A stretch of DNA of 64,000 nucleotides from Cryptomeria japonica (Eukaryota; Streptophyta; Pinopsida; Cupressales; Cupressaceae), in assembly GCF_030272615.1 (NCBI RefSeq), contig NC_081415.1, forward strand, positions 372,787,009-372,851,008, given 5' to 3'. Of this stretch, positions 42,164-52,873 are shown one piece after another (the first letter of the stretch is position 1; the number at the start of each line of letters is the position of its first letter). Below the pieces are notes generated by a model. The model was given only the letters and a program-made list of their open reading frames with translations, was not told the DNA's origin and searched no databases. The position numbers and the translations under genes were made by a program.

Positions 42164-43741
42164 TGCTAGTTGTCTCTCACAGTAATGATGGAATGATCAG
42201 TGGGAAATGTTGTGATAGTGTTGATACAGAGATAGACATATATAAGGGATATGTAACATTTGATTTGTATGTCGGTTATGCTAATTATGTAACTGTAAAT
42301 TTTCAAGTAAATCATGCATCTCCCAAGGGTAATAATAATGAAATTAATGAGGATGATAACCATTGGTCTTTACATGCTGCTGATGTATTTGATGTTGAAA
42401 TACCAAATACTGAAGGATCACCAAGTGTTGTTGATTATGCAAGTGAAAATGTGCAGTATGATGTAAATCCGATTTTGTTTGTCTGATAAAGTTGAAAATG
42501 AAATTGCGGATGATGCTGATAGTGTTTTTAGTGCAAGTATACCTAGTAATGAATGTGTTTCAAAATGGAGTGGTGCTGCTGATTATGAGGATACTGAGTT
42601 CAATTTTCAACATCTTGAAAGTATACAAATGAAAAATGAAGAGCAATTTCAGAATAGGAATGATCTTGGTACAAGTTGTTCACTTTCTTATGATCAGCAA
42701 ATGAATGCCAGTCATGTAGCTGATGATGGTTATGAGAATTCTTATAATTCATCTTGTGAAGATGATATAAGAGGAGACCAAGTTATATACTTCAGTCATG
42801 AATCTAAAAATGAAAGTGTTTTTGAAGATGAAAATGTATGTGAAAGTGCAGATAATGTTCTATTTTCAGATTTAAATGAACCCATATTTGAATGCTTTTA
42901 GAATTTGAAGTAGCATGAAGAGAATGTGAATGTTGATAGTATGCTTGAACCAGATATGGAGTTCTTTGCCTTTGATACAAATTTTCATGGTGCTGATCTC
43001 ATTGATGAAAATGCTGAATTTTCCCCTTCTGTTGAACAAGTTTGTAATGTTGATGTAGTTCCAAACAATAGTAGCTTGTGTTGCAAAATTTTACTTCATG
43101 ATGAAGATAAGAGGCATGGGTTGTGTGATGACTACTTCAGACCACAAATGGAAGTTTTTCAGGTGGATGTAAGTCTGAAGGAGAAAGACTTAGCTGAGGA
43201 TTTGCTTCAGCTAGAGGTATGCATTCTTTTCCATGAATGGGATATTGAGGATGTAGATGTGTTGAGTTTGATGAACAAGGATAGTATAAAGTGTGATTAG
43301 CATAGGGAAGTATCACATCTGAACCAAAATGTTTATGTTCCTTGTTTGCATCAGTTGATTAGTAATGTCCCTCATTCTATGAATTTAAATGATAACAAAG
43401 CAAGTGCTGATGAGAATTACAATGTTGAGAGTGAATGTTTTATTTTTGAAGTTTAGCATGATGATGCCTTTGCAAATGATAGAATTGATTGGGATAGTGA
43501 AATGTATGGCAGCTTGTGGGAAGGCCTCTATTGTGAATTGTCTCATGATTTTACTTTTGTTGAAGTAGTGTGTGATTACAAAGTTCAAAATTAGGCCAAA
43601 GGTATGCACACCAGTTGTTATAGTAATGAGATGAAAGAGGTTGATTATAAGGGTTATGCTCAGTTGTTATTGAAAGGTGCCTTTGTTTGGATCATGGTAT
43701 CAAGTGATGAGAATCAGATTTTTGATAGAAGTAAATACTGA
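42157..43741 (+). pseudogene. acidic C-terminal extension of the LARD gag ORF (unknown domain)
   Basis: After a frameshift near 42160, frame 1 is open to 42486. A second shift near 42480 returns to the gag frame, which runs to TGA at about 43741. Stops at 42899, 42911, 43298, 43454 and 43593 are all TAG, most of them next to His and consistent with CAG. The product would be about 520 residues, very rich in Asp, Glu, Ser and Asn, with repeated ENVCES, ADDGYENSYNSSCEDD and FFAFDTNFHG-type patches and regular Cys. I recognise no family. Position matches where autonomous elements would have protease and pol. Confidence 0.65.
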
Positions 43742-43971
43742 GGAAAGTGGAGCAGTTTATATTCAGTTGTCAGTATGTTTGTATATATTGTATAGTTGCT
43801 TTGCTTCAGTTGTGTGGTTTTCAATAAAGTGCCCTGCTGCTTGGGTAGAATAAGGAAGCCCTTTACTTTTGAGAAGAGAAGAGATGTATTCCATTTTTGG
43901 GTGGTCTACTTAACCATAGATCCTGAATTATTGTGTTGATCTTGCAATCAACCATCCCCAGTCAGAGCCAC
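43742..43971 (+). other. LARD 3' untranslated region and LTR junction
   Basis: Contains a purine run GAAGAGAAGAGATG at about 43874. It ends CCATCCCCAGTCAGAGCCAC directly before the LTR. A similar string (minus strand GCATCCCCAACTAGAGCCAC) precedes the LTR-like DNA at 59380. Confidence 0.55.
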
Positions 43972-46900
43972 TATTGGGACTCATTAAATTTGAGTAAGTT
44001 TAGAGGCCTATTTTAAAAAATTTTCTATTTCACTTTCATAAAGGCACCTAATCTCATTCAGGTGGCCTAGTTAGAGAGAGGGCAAAATGGAGCCAGTTGA
44101 TTTTCAAAGGGTAAGGCTCGGGAAATGTGTCCCACACCTTTCATTTGGTTAATGAAGTGTTGTGCAATTTTTAGAATTCAGTTTGGATCAATTTATCAGG
44201 TACCCATTTCGAGGTGTGAGCTGGAAGTCCCAATTAGGCACAAATGCAGATTTTATTGAGTAGCCTACTTTGAGTCCTTATATCTTTTTCCTTATTGATC
44301 GTCATGAATAATTTAAAAATGGATTTAAAAATATGCATAAATGTGAGTTAGCATGCAAATTTTCAAGTCTTTATGAATCCATTAGCTCAGTTTTCCAAGC
44401 TCAATCTGTTTGCAGTTTGTATGGTTTGACAAGTCCCCGTTTTAGCACCTAGTCGGAGCCCTATTTTGCATAAGTGTAAAAGTTGCCTCAGTAAATTTCA
44501 TGCCATATTGTTTGTTCCAAGATATTATTGGTATAAATGAAAAGATATGTTTCCAATTTCAAGCTCTTACCAATCCATTTGATCGGTTTTCATAAGGGTT
44601 TCTTGAGCCATCATTTTTTAGTGTTTCGTACTTTCATTGTCGTATTAGTTAAAGTAGCCATTTTCATGAGTGCACCATCTGCACCCAGTCAGACTTTTGG
44701 TCAAACTGAGTATCCAAAGGTTTGATATGTACTTCAAGGTACCTATGTCTCAGATTTGAGGGTCTACAGAGATCACTTGATATTTTTAAGAAAGGCATCA
44801 TGGGTTGCGTGAGCATTGACTTCATCAGGTCCGCAGTGTCGACAAAGCCAGTTGGTCATTTTCGACCATTAATATCTCCTCGCTCGAGATTTGTATTGAG
44901 AAACCGTTTGGTAAATTTCATGCTTACATATCAGAGTGCATGCCTATCAGATGGTGATGTCCAGAAAGGTGTTTTGACCAGTTTGAAAATTACGTCTTCA
45001 CGATTAAATGCAAAAATGTGGCGCAGACGCCTGAAAGTTGCAAAACTCAATTTAATGATCTGAAAATGGTGCCGATCGATTCCAGAGGCATGTTTAAGGT
45101 TCGTGAGGCATTTCAAAGGTCAGTTGCATGAAAACAAAATTTTTTTTAGCCGGACCCACTTTGGGGCTTGGCCTGACTTGTAGCTTCATGTATCTTTTTG
45201 GCAAGATTTAAATTGTTATTGTTAAATCATATGTTAATTGATTTAAGTATCAAGAAAGAAACCTGAAGAAATATGGGAGGTAGATCGGTATTTTAGTGCC
45301 AATGGCAAATCTTGAGGCCTTTTTGATCTAGTTGTTGAGCGAAAGAATGTTGAAGACTCTTCAGTTGAAGGAAGCATTGCCAATGTTGGTGGCTATATTA
45401 TTTTTTTTAATGTTGCTCTTAGGCGTGCATATGCTAGTTTTATCCACAGTCTAACAAAGAATTACAAGGAGCTTGTGAGACACCATTTTGGATTATGTTA
45501 AGAGTCCATACTTTCAGATTTGTTGGGTAGATAGTTTTGGGTTTGTTGGCATTGGAGTTTTAGCTGTAGAGCATGAAGCCCAAATTCCATGGCCTCCTGA
45601 AATCCTCCCTGTCGTAGGTCTTTGGCATGGGAAAGGTTTTCAAACCTTCAAACTAATGTAATGGAAGGAGGAAATTAGTAGTTGGCGTGGTGTTTGGAGG
45701 CACATTAAACTTTATACAAATGTAATTGGTAGATATTAATGGTAAAACCTCCATCAAGTGCCATTGGCAAGCATAACCCCCACCACAATGGAGATAAAGC
45801 CAAATGAAACTTTCAAATCAGTATGGTGCAGAGCATGTTGAAAAGGAAATAAAACCCAAGCCAATGCAATGCAACTCCTCTCCAGTATGGTTAGTTAAAT
45901 GGGCAAATGAAACTATTAGCCAATGCAATTCGTAGGTGTATAGCAGCAACATCCTTTACGTGGCACATGGTATGGTGTTGAAATATAGAAAGCTTTTCAA
46001 ACAAGTTCCAATCCTCCTTGTCGTGAGCTGAAAGATGCAGCCCCTACATGGATGGCTGGTGGTAAGAGCAACATGTAGAAACCTCCAAGCCAAGTGCAAG
46101 CAGCAACCCAACTTTCCCCCACGTGTTTGAGCAGCAACAAAAACTTTCACACCAATGTTTCTCCTGCGTAGAGAGTGAGGAGAATATGAATGAAGTTTTT
46201 AAAAAAAAATCTGCAAGCCCAATATAGCAGTCCTCCCTTATCCCCTGCATGGTATGGTGGAAGAGTGTCAAGCTCTAGTGTTTGGTGGGCGTTTAAAATA
46301 GTAGCAAATGACTTGGCATCTCAAAGCCAAACTCCATCACCCTTGCTAGCATCCTCCCAGGCACGTGGTGTGTGAAAAGGTTATAAAATTTCAATCAAAT
46401 GCAAAGAGGAGCCATGAAGTCTTAGAAATCGCTTCAAAAGGTGCAGTCCTAGGCTTAATGAAATATCCCACATTTACTGGGGAATGGACCATTCTTGTAT
46501 TTATAAGTAAAACTCCACATATCCATAGTGTCAAAGCCTCAAGAGGATTTTGACACAAGGTGATGGTTGCACTCAGGTGGACCCCACGTGCATGGGTGCG
46601 CTTCCTGAGGTGACCAAGGAGGCCGAAAAGTGGCAACCAGGTGGACCCCACGCAGGCATGGATCCTGAGGAAGGTGAGTTTTGCAGAGAATGGATGACTT
46701 AACCAGCGAGCAAGTTGTAGGAGATCGATGGTCAGCATTGATTTGCAAGCCAAAGATGCTCATTGGTTAAGGGTCATGAAATAGCAAAAAGAGTTAAAGA
46801 CCATGCAAGTTCGGGAGATCCAACGACCAGCTCGATTTCGCGAAAGGGAGATGCACGCCGGTTAAGCTTCGCAAAATGGCGAAGGGTTTAAAAAGCATGC

Positions 46901-48370
46901 AGATTTGAGATGATCCAACGACGTGCGTGAATTTGGAAGCCCGAAGGTGCATGTCCATTAGCCATTGTGAAATGGCAAAAGACAGGTGGCAGGTCCAGGT
47001 GGAAGTCCAGCTTGTGGGTCCCACTGAGGTGTTGTTGAAGTGGCGATGAGGTGGCCAACAAGCAAGCAGACAAGTGGTGTACAGTTGTAGTGATGAGGTA
47101 GTGAGGTGGTGGATTGATGAGGTGTCATCTGAGGTGATGCCCACTGGACCCTATCAAAAAATCAGTGGCTACCACATGGCAGGGTGTCAGGCCAAGAAGG
47201 GGTAAAAAATCAAAGTTAAATTGTATAGTGCAGACTATAGAGAAAATTGAAAAAATTTAAATGGTGTGCACATATGAAGGATTTAATTCGCCCAAAGGTC
47301 TTTTTTTGCCCAAAATACCAAGTATCATATCTCATCGGAAATCTCTCGGGATAAAGAATCCAATAATGCAGTTAATTTGATTCAATTTGGGATATTTTGA
47401 GAGCAGTTTCCACGAGGAGGAAGGAATTGAAATTCAGTTGGCAATTTCAGTTGCAGACCTAATATTTTCCCCTCTCCTTCTCATTCTGATTTTCTTCTCA
47501 TTGTAAACATCCAAAATTCTATGAGAGTGGCTCCAGTTTTCATGGCTTCTAGTTCTGAACTTCTTGACCCAAATTTGTAAAATTATTTGGTTTGTTTCAG
47601 GGTACAGAGATTACATTGCAGGATGATAGATTATTTTTCTAGTTGTAGATCTTACTTGTGTCAAGCATGAGTAAATTTCCCACAAAATTGTCTTTGTGTA
47701 TTGTATTTCATTATTATGAATTGAATCCTTAAGGAGGATGAAATTTGTCAATTTCAAGGAGATTGTGTGATTGTTTATAGGCATCCTTCAATGAAGGTTT
47801 TAAACTCTATAATCAGTCATGAATAATGGAATGTGTCCCAGATCTGATAATTTTGTGAATAAATTGAGTAATGCATTAGTATAAGGTATTAATGCAGGAA
47901 TATTGTTTAAGGAGAACCAATTTGTGACTAGGATGCACATTTGCAGTTCTATGTGTGTCTCCATGCCCAATGAACAAGGCACTGGTCTTGCAGATTTGGG
48001 GATAGTTTCAGATTTACAAATTAAAGACAAATCTATTTCCCTTTATGTTTAGGGGTTTGTGTTCTATCCTTCCCAAGCTCTGTTTCACTCATTATTTGTA
48101 CAAGGTTTAGCCAATCTGTATGTGTTATCTAATTTGTTGAGCTTGTGGAATGGTTTATCTGCTTCATTGATGTTGTCATGGTGAGTAAATGAGTTTGATT
48201 CAGTGCATCAAAAGGGTGTCTCCCCCTAGGTCTAGCAGAACCTGAAGTGCAGAAGGACCATTTAGGGTCCTATGTTATGTTGTCCAAGCCCTGAGGTTCT
48301 TCATAGATTTAATTGGGTACTTTCATAGATCAATTGCAGGTGTACTTGGGTTAATCAGTTTTGATGAACA
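43972..48370 (+). repeat. LARD 3' LTR (4.40 kb)
   Basis: Direct copy of 36014-40399, with G to A in the second base (TATTGGG). It ends TTTTGATGAACA; beyond it host gag sequence resumes. The GC-richer block with duplicated units is at 46560-47170 (units 46765-46823 and 46861-46920), and it keeps CpG in places where the left copy has TG or CA. Confidence 0.9.
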
Positions 48371-48592
48371 AAACAAACTATTATAAATTTTTAGCAATAA
48401 GCTAGTGAATATTGAGAAGAATCAAGGACAAATCAGAGTTTTTAAGCCCCATACCAATCTCCTTATCAACCCAATAGGCCTAATTGCTAGAATGACCCTT
48501 AGAATCAGAGGAGGAATTATAATAACAAGCCTAACCAACAATACAATCCAAATACCACTAGTAATGTTGGTAAATTGGAGGAATTGATTATG
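48371..48592 (+). pseudogene. Ty3/gypsy Gag, Asn/Gln-rich C-terminal part (continues from 36013)
   Basis: In frame 3 the DNA reads a polar tail (YQSPYQPNRPN, NQRRNYNNKPNQQYNPNTTSN, VGKLEEL) typical of the region between gag and protease in such gypsy elements. TAG and TGA codons interrupt it three times. It lies between the LARD end and the start of the copia at 48593 and shows that the same gag was hit twice. The ATG-initiated ORF at 48405-48587 is in another frame and is a shadow. Confidence 0.6.
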
Positions 48593-49804
48593 TGTTGCAT
48601 TGATGTTTTGTCATTGATGGCAACATCGACTGTTTTGGTTATTTACCAATTTTTGGTAGGTTCCGGTACAATGGTTAGATTATGATATTGATTTGGTATT
48701 CTCTTGTGTGCTTTGGTTTGTGGAATTGGTTTGGATTTGTCATTCATGCTTTTCGGATGCGTATCACGATCAGTTGGTTAAGGATTTGATGACTTAGGAG
48801 CTATCATTTGTTCTAGTAAGCCTTTTGGTCACTGGTAAGGGTTTTATTGACAGAGCTTTGTTGAAGATCTTTTGATGCACTTGATAAGTGGTGTTGGTGT
48901 GGCTTCTAGATGGATTAAAGGATGTTATTGGTTATCTTATTTGTGTTCCTGTTGATCGATGGTGTTGCATTTAATACAAGACCTAATGCTATCTTATTTT
49001 GCTAGGTTATGGATTCATTTATGTAACATGTTGGTGGATGATCCCAATGCATTACTGATTGAATCTATCAATTGGATTATGTAGTTTCAATCTTAGGCCG
49101 ACTTAGTTGATCATTTGATTGTAGGTTTATGTATTGAATTTATTGTATTATCTTTTAGGAGGCCGACCTAATTGTTTAGGTCTTGGGTTGGTATAAATAT
49201 GATGTAAGATCTCTTTGTAGATCATGGGTCTATGGTTTTAGGGGTTATGCAATTATCTATGTGCGAATAAGGTTGTAATTATATGCAGAGTTTTTGTTCG
49301 ATCATAGGTGATCAAATTGGGTTGGTGAAAGAGGTTTAAGATTTCTGGTACTAAGCTTAACCATAACTGTACTCAGGCATATGAGATGCTATTCTTGCAG
49401 TTCACTCTTCTTTTCGGATTGTAGTCTGGATTTATTTTGTAGTCAATGAGGCTCGTTTTGTGATGAGCAGTATGCTCTAGGCTATTGACCTTCCCACATG
49501 TGCACGCCCCTCTTTTTTATTCACATACTTACTACAAAAGTATTATATGATAGTGGGTAGGCTTCCCACCGTGGTTTTTCCCTTTACCAGGTTTTCCATG
49601 TACAAATCTTGGTGGTATCTTTTGTGGATGGCTGGTAAATGTTCCATGGCTTATATTTGTGCTTAATTGTTATATATGTTATTTTGGTATTTGGTTTATA
49701 TATTTTGATAATAACATTTTAATGCTTAAAGTTTTATAATCTATCGACAACTGATTCACCCACCCCCCTCTCAGTTGTCCACTAGTTATTTGAGTTGTCT
49801 AACA
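48593..49804 (+). repeat. copia 5' LTR (1.2 kb)
   Basis: Starts TGTTGCATTGATG and ends TTGTCTAACA. The first 35 bases resemble the reverse complement of the 8961 end (TTTTGTCATTGATG). TGATTCACCCACCCCCC lies at 49751. A TG two bases earlier (48591) is an alternative start. Confidence 0.8.
49554..49604 (+). promoter_or_regulatory. conserved LTR hairpin core, copy 5
   Basis: GTGGGTAGGCTTCCCACCGTGG, TTTTTCCC, a spacer, GGTTTTCCATGTACA. It is the best preserved sense-strand copy and lies 200 bases from the LTR 3' edge. Confidence 0.7.
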
Positions 49805-49806
49805 AT

Positions 49807-49818
49807 TTGTATCAGAGC
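49807..49818 (+). promoter_or_regulatory. primer-binding site, initiator-Met tRNA type
   Basis: TTGTATCAGAGC, two bases after the LTR end; same spacing and mismatch as at 20401. Confidence 0.88.
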
Positions 49819-49860
49819 TTGGTCCTCTCTATAGAAGCTTAACCTCTTGAGGAAGATCCT

Positions 49861-51329
49861 ATGGCATCTAATAGTTCAAGTTCATCAAGTTCATCTGCAA
49901 CTATTTTTCGAAGAGAAATTCCTAGGCTTGATGGAACAAATTACAGAGTATGGAAGATCTAGATGGAGACTCATCTGAGATGTCTTGGTAAGGAGATTTG
50001 GGTGATCAGTTCTACTAAGGCTGTTAGAGATATACCTAAGATTGTGAAGCCTTATAATCTGGTATGTAAGGAATGTCAAATGGGAAAGCAAGTTAAAATT
50101 TCTTTTAAGAGTATATAAGATAAATCTAATGATGTTCTTGATCTTATTCATACTGATTTGTGTGGTCCTACTAGAATCAAAAGTTTTCATGGTGATAGAT
50201 ATTTTATGCTAATCATTGATGACTATTCTAGAATGATGTGGGTTACTTTTCTAAGGGAGAAATCTAAAACATTTGAAAAGTTTAAGATATTTAAAGCTAA
50301 AGTTGAGACAGAGACAAGATTGAATATTAAATGCTTAACGTTTGATCAGGGTGGAGAATTCACATCCGATGAATTTAACAGATATTGTGATAAGAATTGG
50401 GGAAGGAGATAGTTATCTGCACCCCAGAAACCTTAGGAGAATAGAGTTGTGGAAAGGAAGAACATAACTATCTTGGATGCGACTAGAACTATTATGATGG
50501 AAGCTAATCTTCCTCATATCTACTGGACAAAAGCAGTGAGCATGATGGTATACACATTCAACAAAGTTCATATCAAAGGAGACACTGATAAGACACCTTA
50601 TGTGTTATGGTTGGTTATACACCTATAGTTAAGTATTTCAAAATATTTGGTAGTAAATGTTATATCAAAAGAGATGATTCCATTGGAAAGTTTGATCTTA
50701 GATGTGATGAAGGGATATTTCTTGGTTATTCTAATGAAAGAAAATCATTTAGATGTTATAACAAAATATTGTAGAGAATTGTGGAGAGCACTAATGTCAA
50801 AGTGGATGAGATGAATATAAGTCAAATTAGAACTTATGAAAGAGAACTGAACTGGTAACACCTACACTGGAACAAAATGTTGAACCAGTTACTTTGACAG
50901 TATCAAAAAATTCAACAGTAAGTGAAGATCAAAACAAAGGAACAAAAAATTAGAAGACTCCTAGGTATGTTAGGTTAAATCATTTAGAAGATCAGATCAT
51001 TGGAGACAAGAATAAATTAGTGATGACAAGAAGAAGGATGGTAGTTGATGAGGTATGTTTAATTTCTCAAGTTGAAATGGCATCGGTAATTGAAGCATGT
51101 AAAGATGAATGTTTGATGAAAGTTATGGAAGATGAATTAGATTAGATAGAAAAGAATAAAACATGGACTTTAGTTCCCCAACCTAAAAATAAGAATGTTA
51201 TTGGGACTATATGGGTTTTTAGGAATAAATTGAATGAAGATGGACATGTTGTGAGCAATAAGGCTAGACTGGTTTGTAAAGGATATTATTAGAAGGAAGG
51301 AATTGATTATGATGAGACTGTTAATCCTA
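49861..51329 (+). pseudogene. copia Gag N-terminus fused by deletion to integrase and RT start
   Basis: Begins MASNSSSSS, then IPRLDGTNYRVWKI and METHLRCLGKEIWV (gag start, with TAG at a probable CAG between them). At about 50005 it jumps to STKAVRDIPKIV and CKECQMGKQVK (integrase zinc region). The core keeps the first Asp (IHTDLCGP), Asp in FDQGGEF and Glu in NRVVERKN. Stops at about 50117, 50410 and 50434 and a frameshift near 50570-50600 follow. The RT start ([20 protein letters not shown]-like, [19 protein letters not shown]) and EGIDYDETVNP are last before 51330. The integrase triad looks kept, unlike in the 7913 element, but the gene cannot be read through. Confidence 0.8.
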
Positions 51330-52873
51330 TGAGTATCTGGTTTATACTAAGAGGGGGGTGAATCAATATTAATACCAATTGAAACTTTAAACCAAAAACA
51401 AACTTATACAAGATTTGAAATCATTTATCAGAATATCTCAACTTCTTTTATCAGATCTAAAAACCTCTTTATCAGATTTGCAAACACATTAATCAAATCA
51501 TTTACCACATCGATAAATTATTTCACCACTTAAGCAGTCATATAAATTTGATCATTTAACCTCATCTACTAGATCAAACACTTTCTATATCAACTCTTAT
51601 TAGTACTGGTAACCTTTGATAAACCTCTAATAAGAAAACATAACCGGTGTATGCAAAAATAGTGTATGAAATGTAACATAAAAAAGAACATCACATGAAA
51701 ACTATTCCACACATGAACACCATAATTTTGACATGGAAACCCAAATAGGGAGAAACCACGGTGGGAGTTGGTACCCACAAATATTTGTACTCTTTTGAAG
51801 TATGCCCTGTTAGGAGCTTAGCCCTATGAGGAGCTTACAATACACCCTATTAGGAGTCACTCGGTTAAGGGATTTTCCTATCAGCTCGGTTAAGAGCTTG
51901 ATCATCTGTTAGGATCAACCTCATGAGAGGATTTAACACTCTTTTGAGAGCTTCCCTATTAGGAGACTTAAATGTTTAAGGCATGTTAGGACCTACCCGG
52001 TTAAGGGATTTAACCTGTTGCAACTGTTAGGGAGCAACAGTGAAAAAGTGATATGTTACTTGCACTCCCAGCTTGCTAAATCAGATCCAGTTATGCTCAA
52101 CACTTTGCAACTCTCAAGAAGATCTCACACTTCACTTGGATGACTCTACACAATCTCTTAATACCCCTAACACAATAAACATCAATTGTGCCATCTAAAT
52201 AGCCATCTCAACTAGGTCGACCACTAAACCCTAATTGCATCATGAATTTACAATACAAATCATAAGAGATCATCTCAGATCAATATACAAATCATTACAT
52301 CAAATTACAATGCAATATCAACCATTGGTTGATCGCAACCCATCACGAAAATCCAATATGTACCAAAGTCAAAACCTCAAAACACTCCACTAAGCATTTC
52401 ATTGTTTCCCAAGAAATTATTCCTTGAATCATACCAAAACAATAATCAAATCATTCACGCGGGTTTTGCCATGTTACCACCTTCATATAGACTCGTTGTC
52501 GATCACCGCCATAACAAAAATCATTACCAGTTTGATGATATCTTCATCGGTCTTAAACCCTACTAAAACCTTAGCAAAACTTCATCAGAAATTTGAAACA
52601 ATGCCTTTCGATAGTCATCCCAAGTTCTGGTTCTGGTCAGATACTCCTTTCCATGATACAAGCTCACCTTCCAAACTGCAAATCACCAATCATCACCGAT
52701 CCTTAGATTCAACCAAAACATCTTTGCTTTATCGGTTAAAGTCCTATTTCACAAACTTGAGTTCTCTATCGGTAAACCCTATCTTTCGGTAAACCAAATC
52801 ACTTAGATGATAAAACAAAACATCAAGAGCATCAGTAATCATCATTTGACATCAGTTTCCATCAATGACAACA
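51330..52873 (-). repeat. copia 3' LTR (inner edge approximate)
   Basis: The plus strand starts TGAGTATCTGG, with GAGGGGGGTGAATCA at 51350. The degenerate GGTTAAGGGATTT-type module at about 51800-52045 has around ten units (GTTAGGAGCTTA, CCTATTAGGAG, CGGTTAAGAGCTT). The inner edge near ATCAATGACAACA (52873) is set by similarity to other LTR ends; an edge near 53105 cannot be excluded. Confidence 0.6.
51731..51778 (-). promoter_or_regulatory. conserved LTR hairpin core, copy 6
   Basis: ACATGGAAACCC, AAATA, GGGAGAAACCACGGTGGG, AGTTGGTACCCAC. Both arms of the GTGG/CCAC type are present (ATGG/CCAC here). It lies about 400 bases from the LTR edge, twice the distance in the other copies. Confidence 0.65.

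Larger units (their letters stand above)
36014..48370 (+). mobile_element. 12.4-kb LARD-like gypsy-type element with 4.4-kb LTRs, gag only
   Basis: Two direct repeats, 36014-40399 (TGTTGGGACTCATT...) and 43972-48370 (TATTGGGACTCATT...), match along their whole length; by eye the first 300 bases differ at about 7%. After the left LTR comes a PBS (40403-40421), a leader, gag fused to an acidic region, and then the right LTR. No protease, RT, RNase H or integrase is present. The element splits the gypsy gag, which stops at 36013 and resumes at 48371. No exact TSD is visible, so the insertion limits are good to a few bases. This is the layout of large retrotransposon derivatives that depend on partner enzymes. 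Confidence 0.88.
48593..51329 (+). mobile_element. Ty1/copia element, 5' LTR to RT, internally deleted and interrupted at 51330
   Basis: LTR 48593-49804, AT spacer, PBS 49807-49818, then a coding region from ATG 49861. Gag, protease and the integrase start have been lost in one deletion; reading goes from the gag N-terminus to the integrase zinc region and on to the RT start. At 51330 the LTR of a minus-strand copia begins. The remaining RT, RNase H and 3' LTR would be beyond the inserted DNA, outside the window. Confidence 0.82.

Noticed and set aside
36009-48380. Target-site duplication of the LARD element
   Set aside because: Left flank TAGAC and right flank AAACA/AACTA do not match under any of the edge choices I tried; the ends are fixed only by LTR alignment and host gag.
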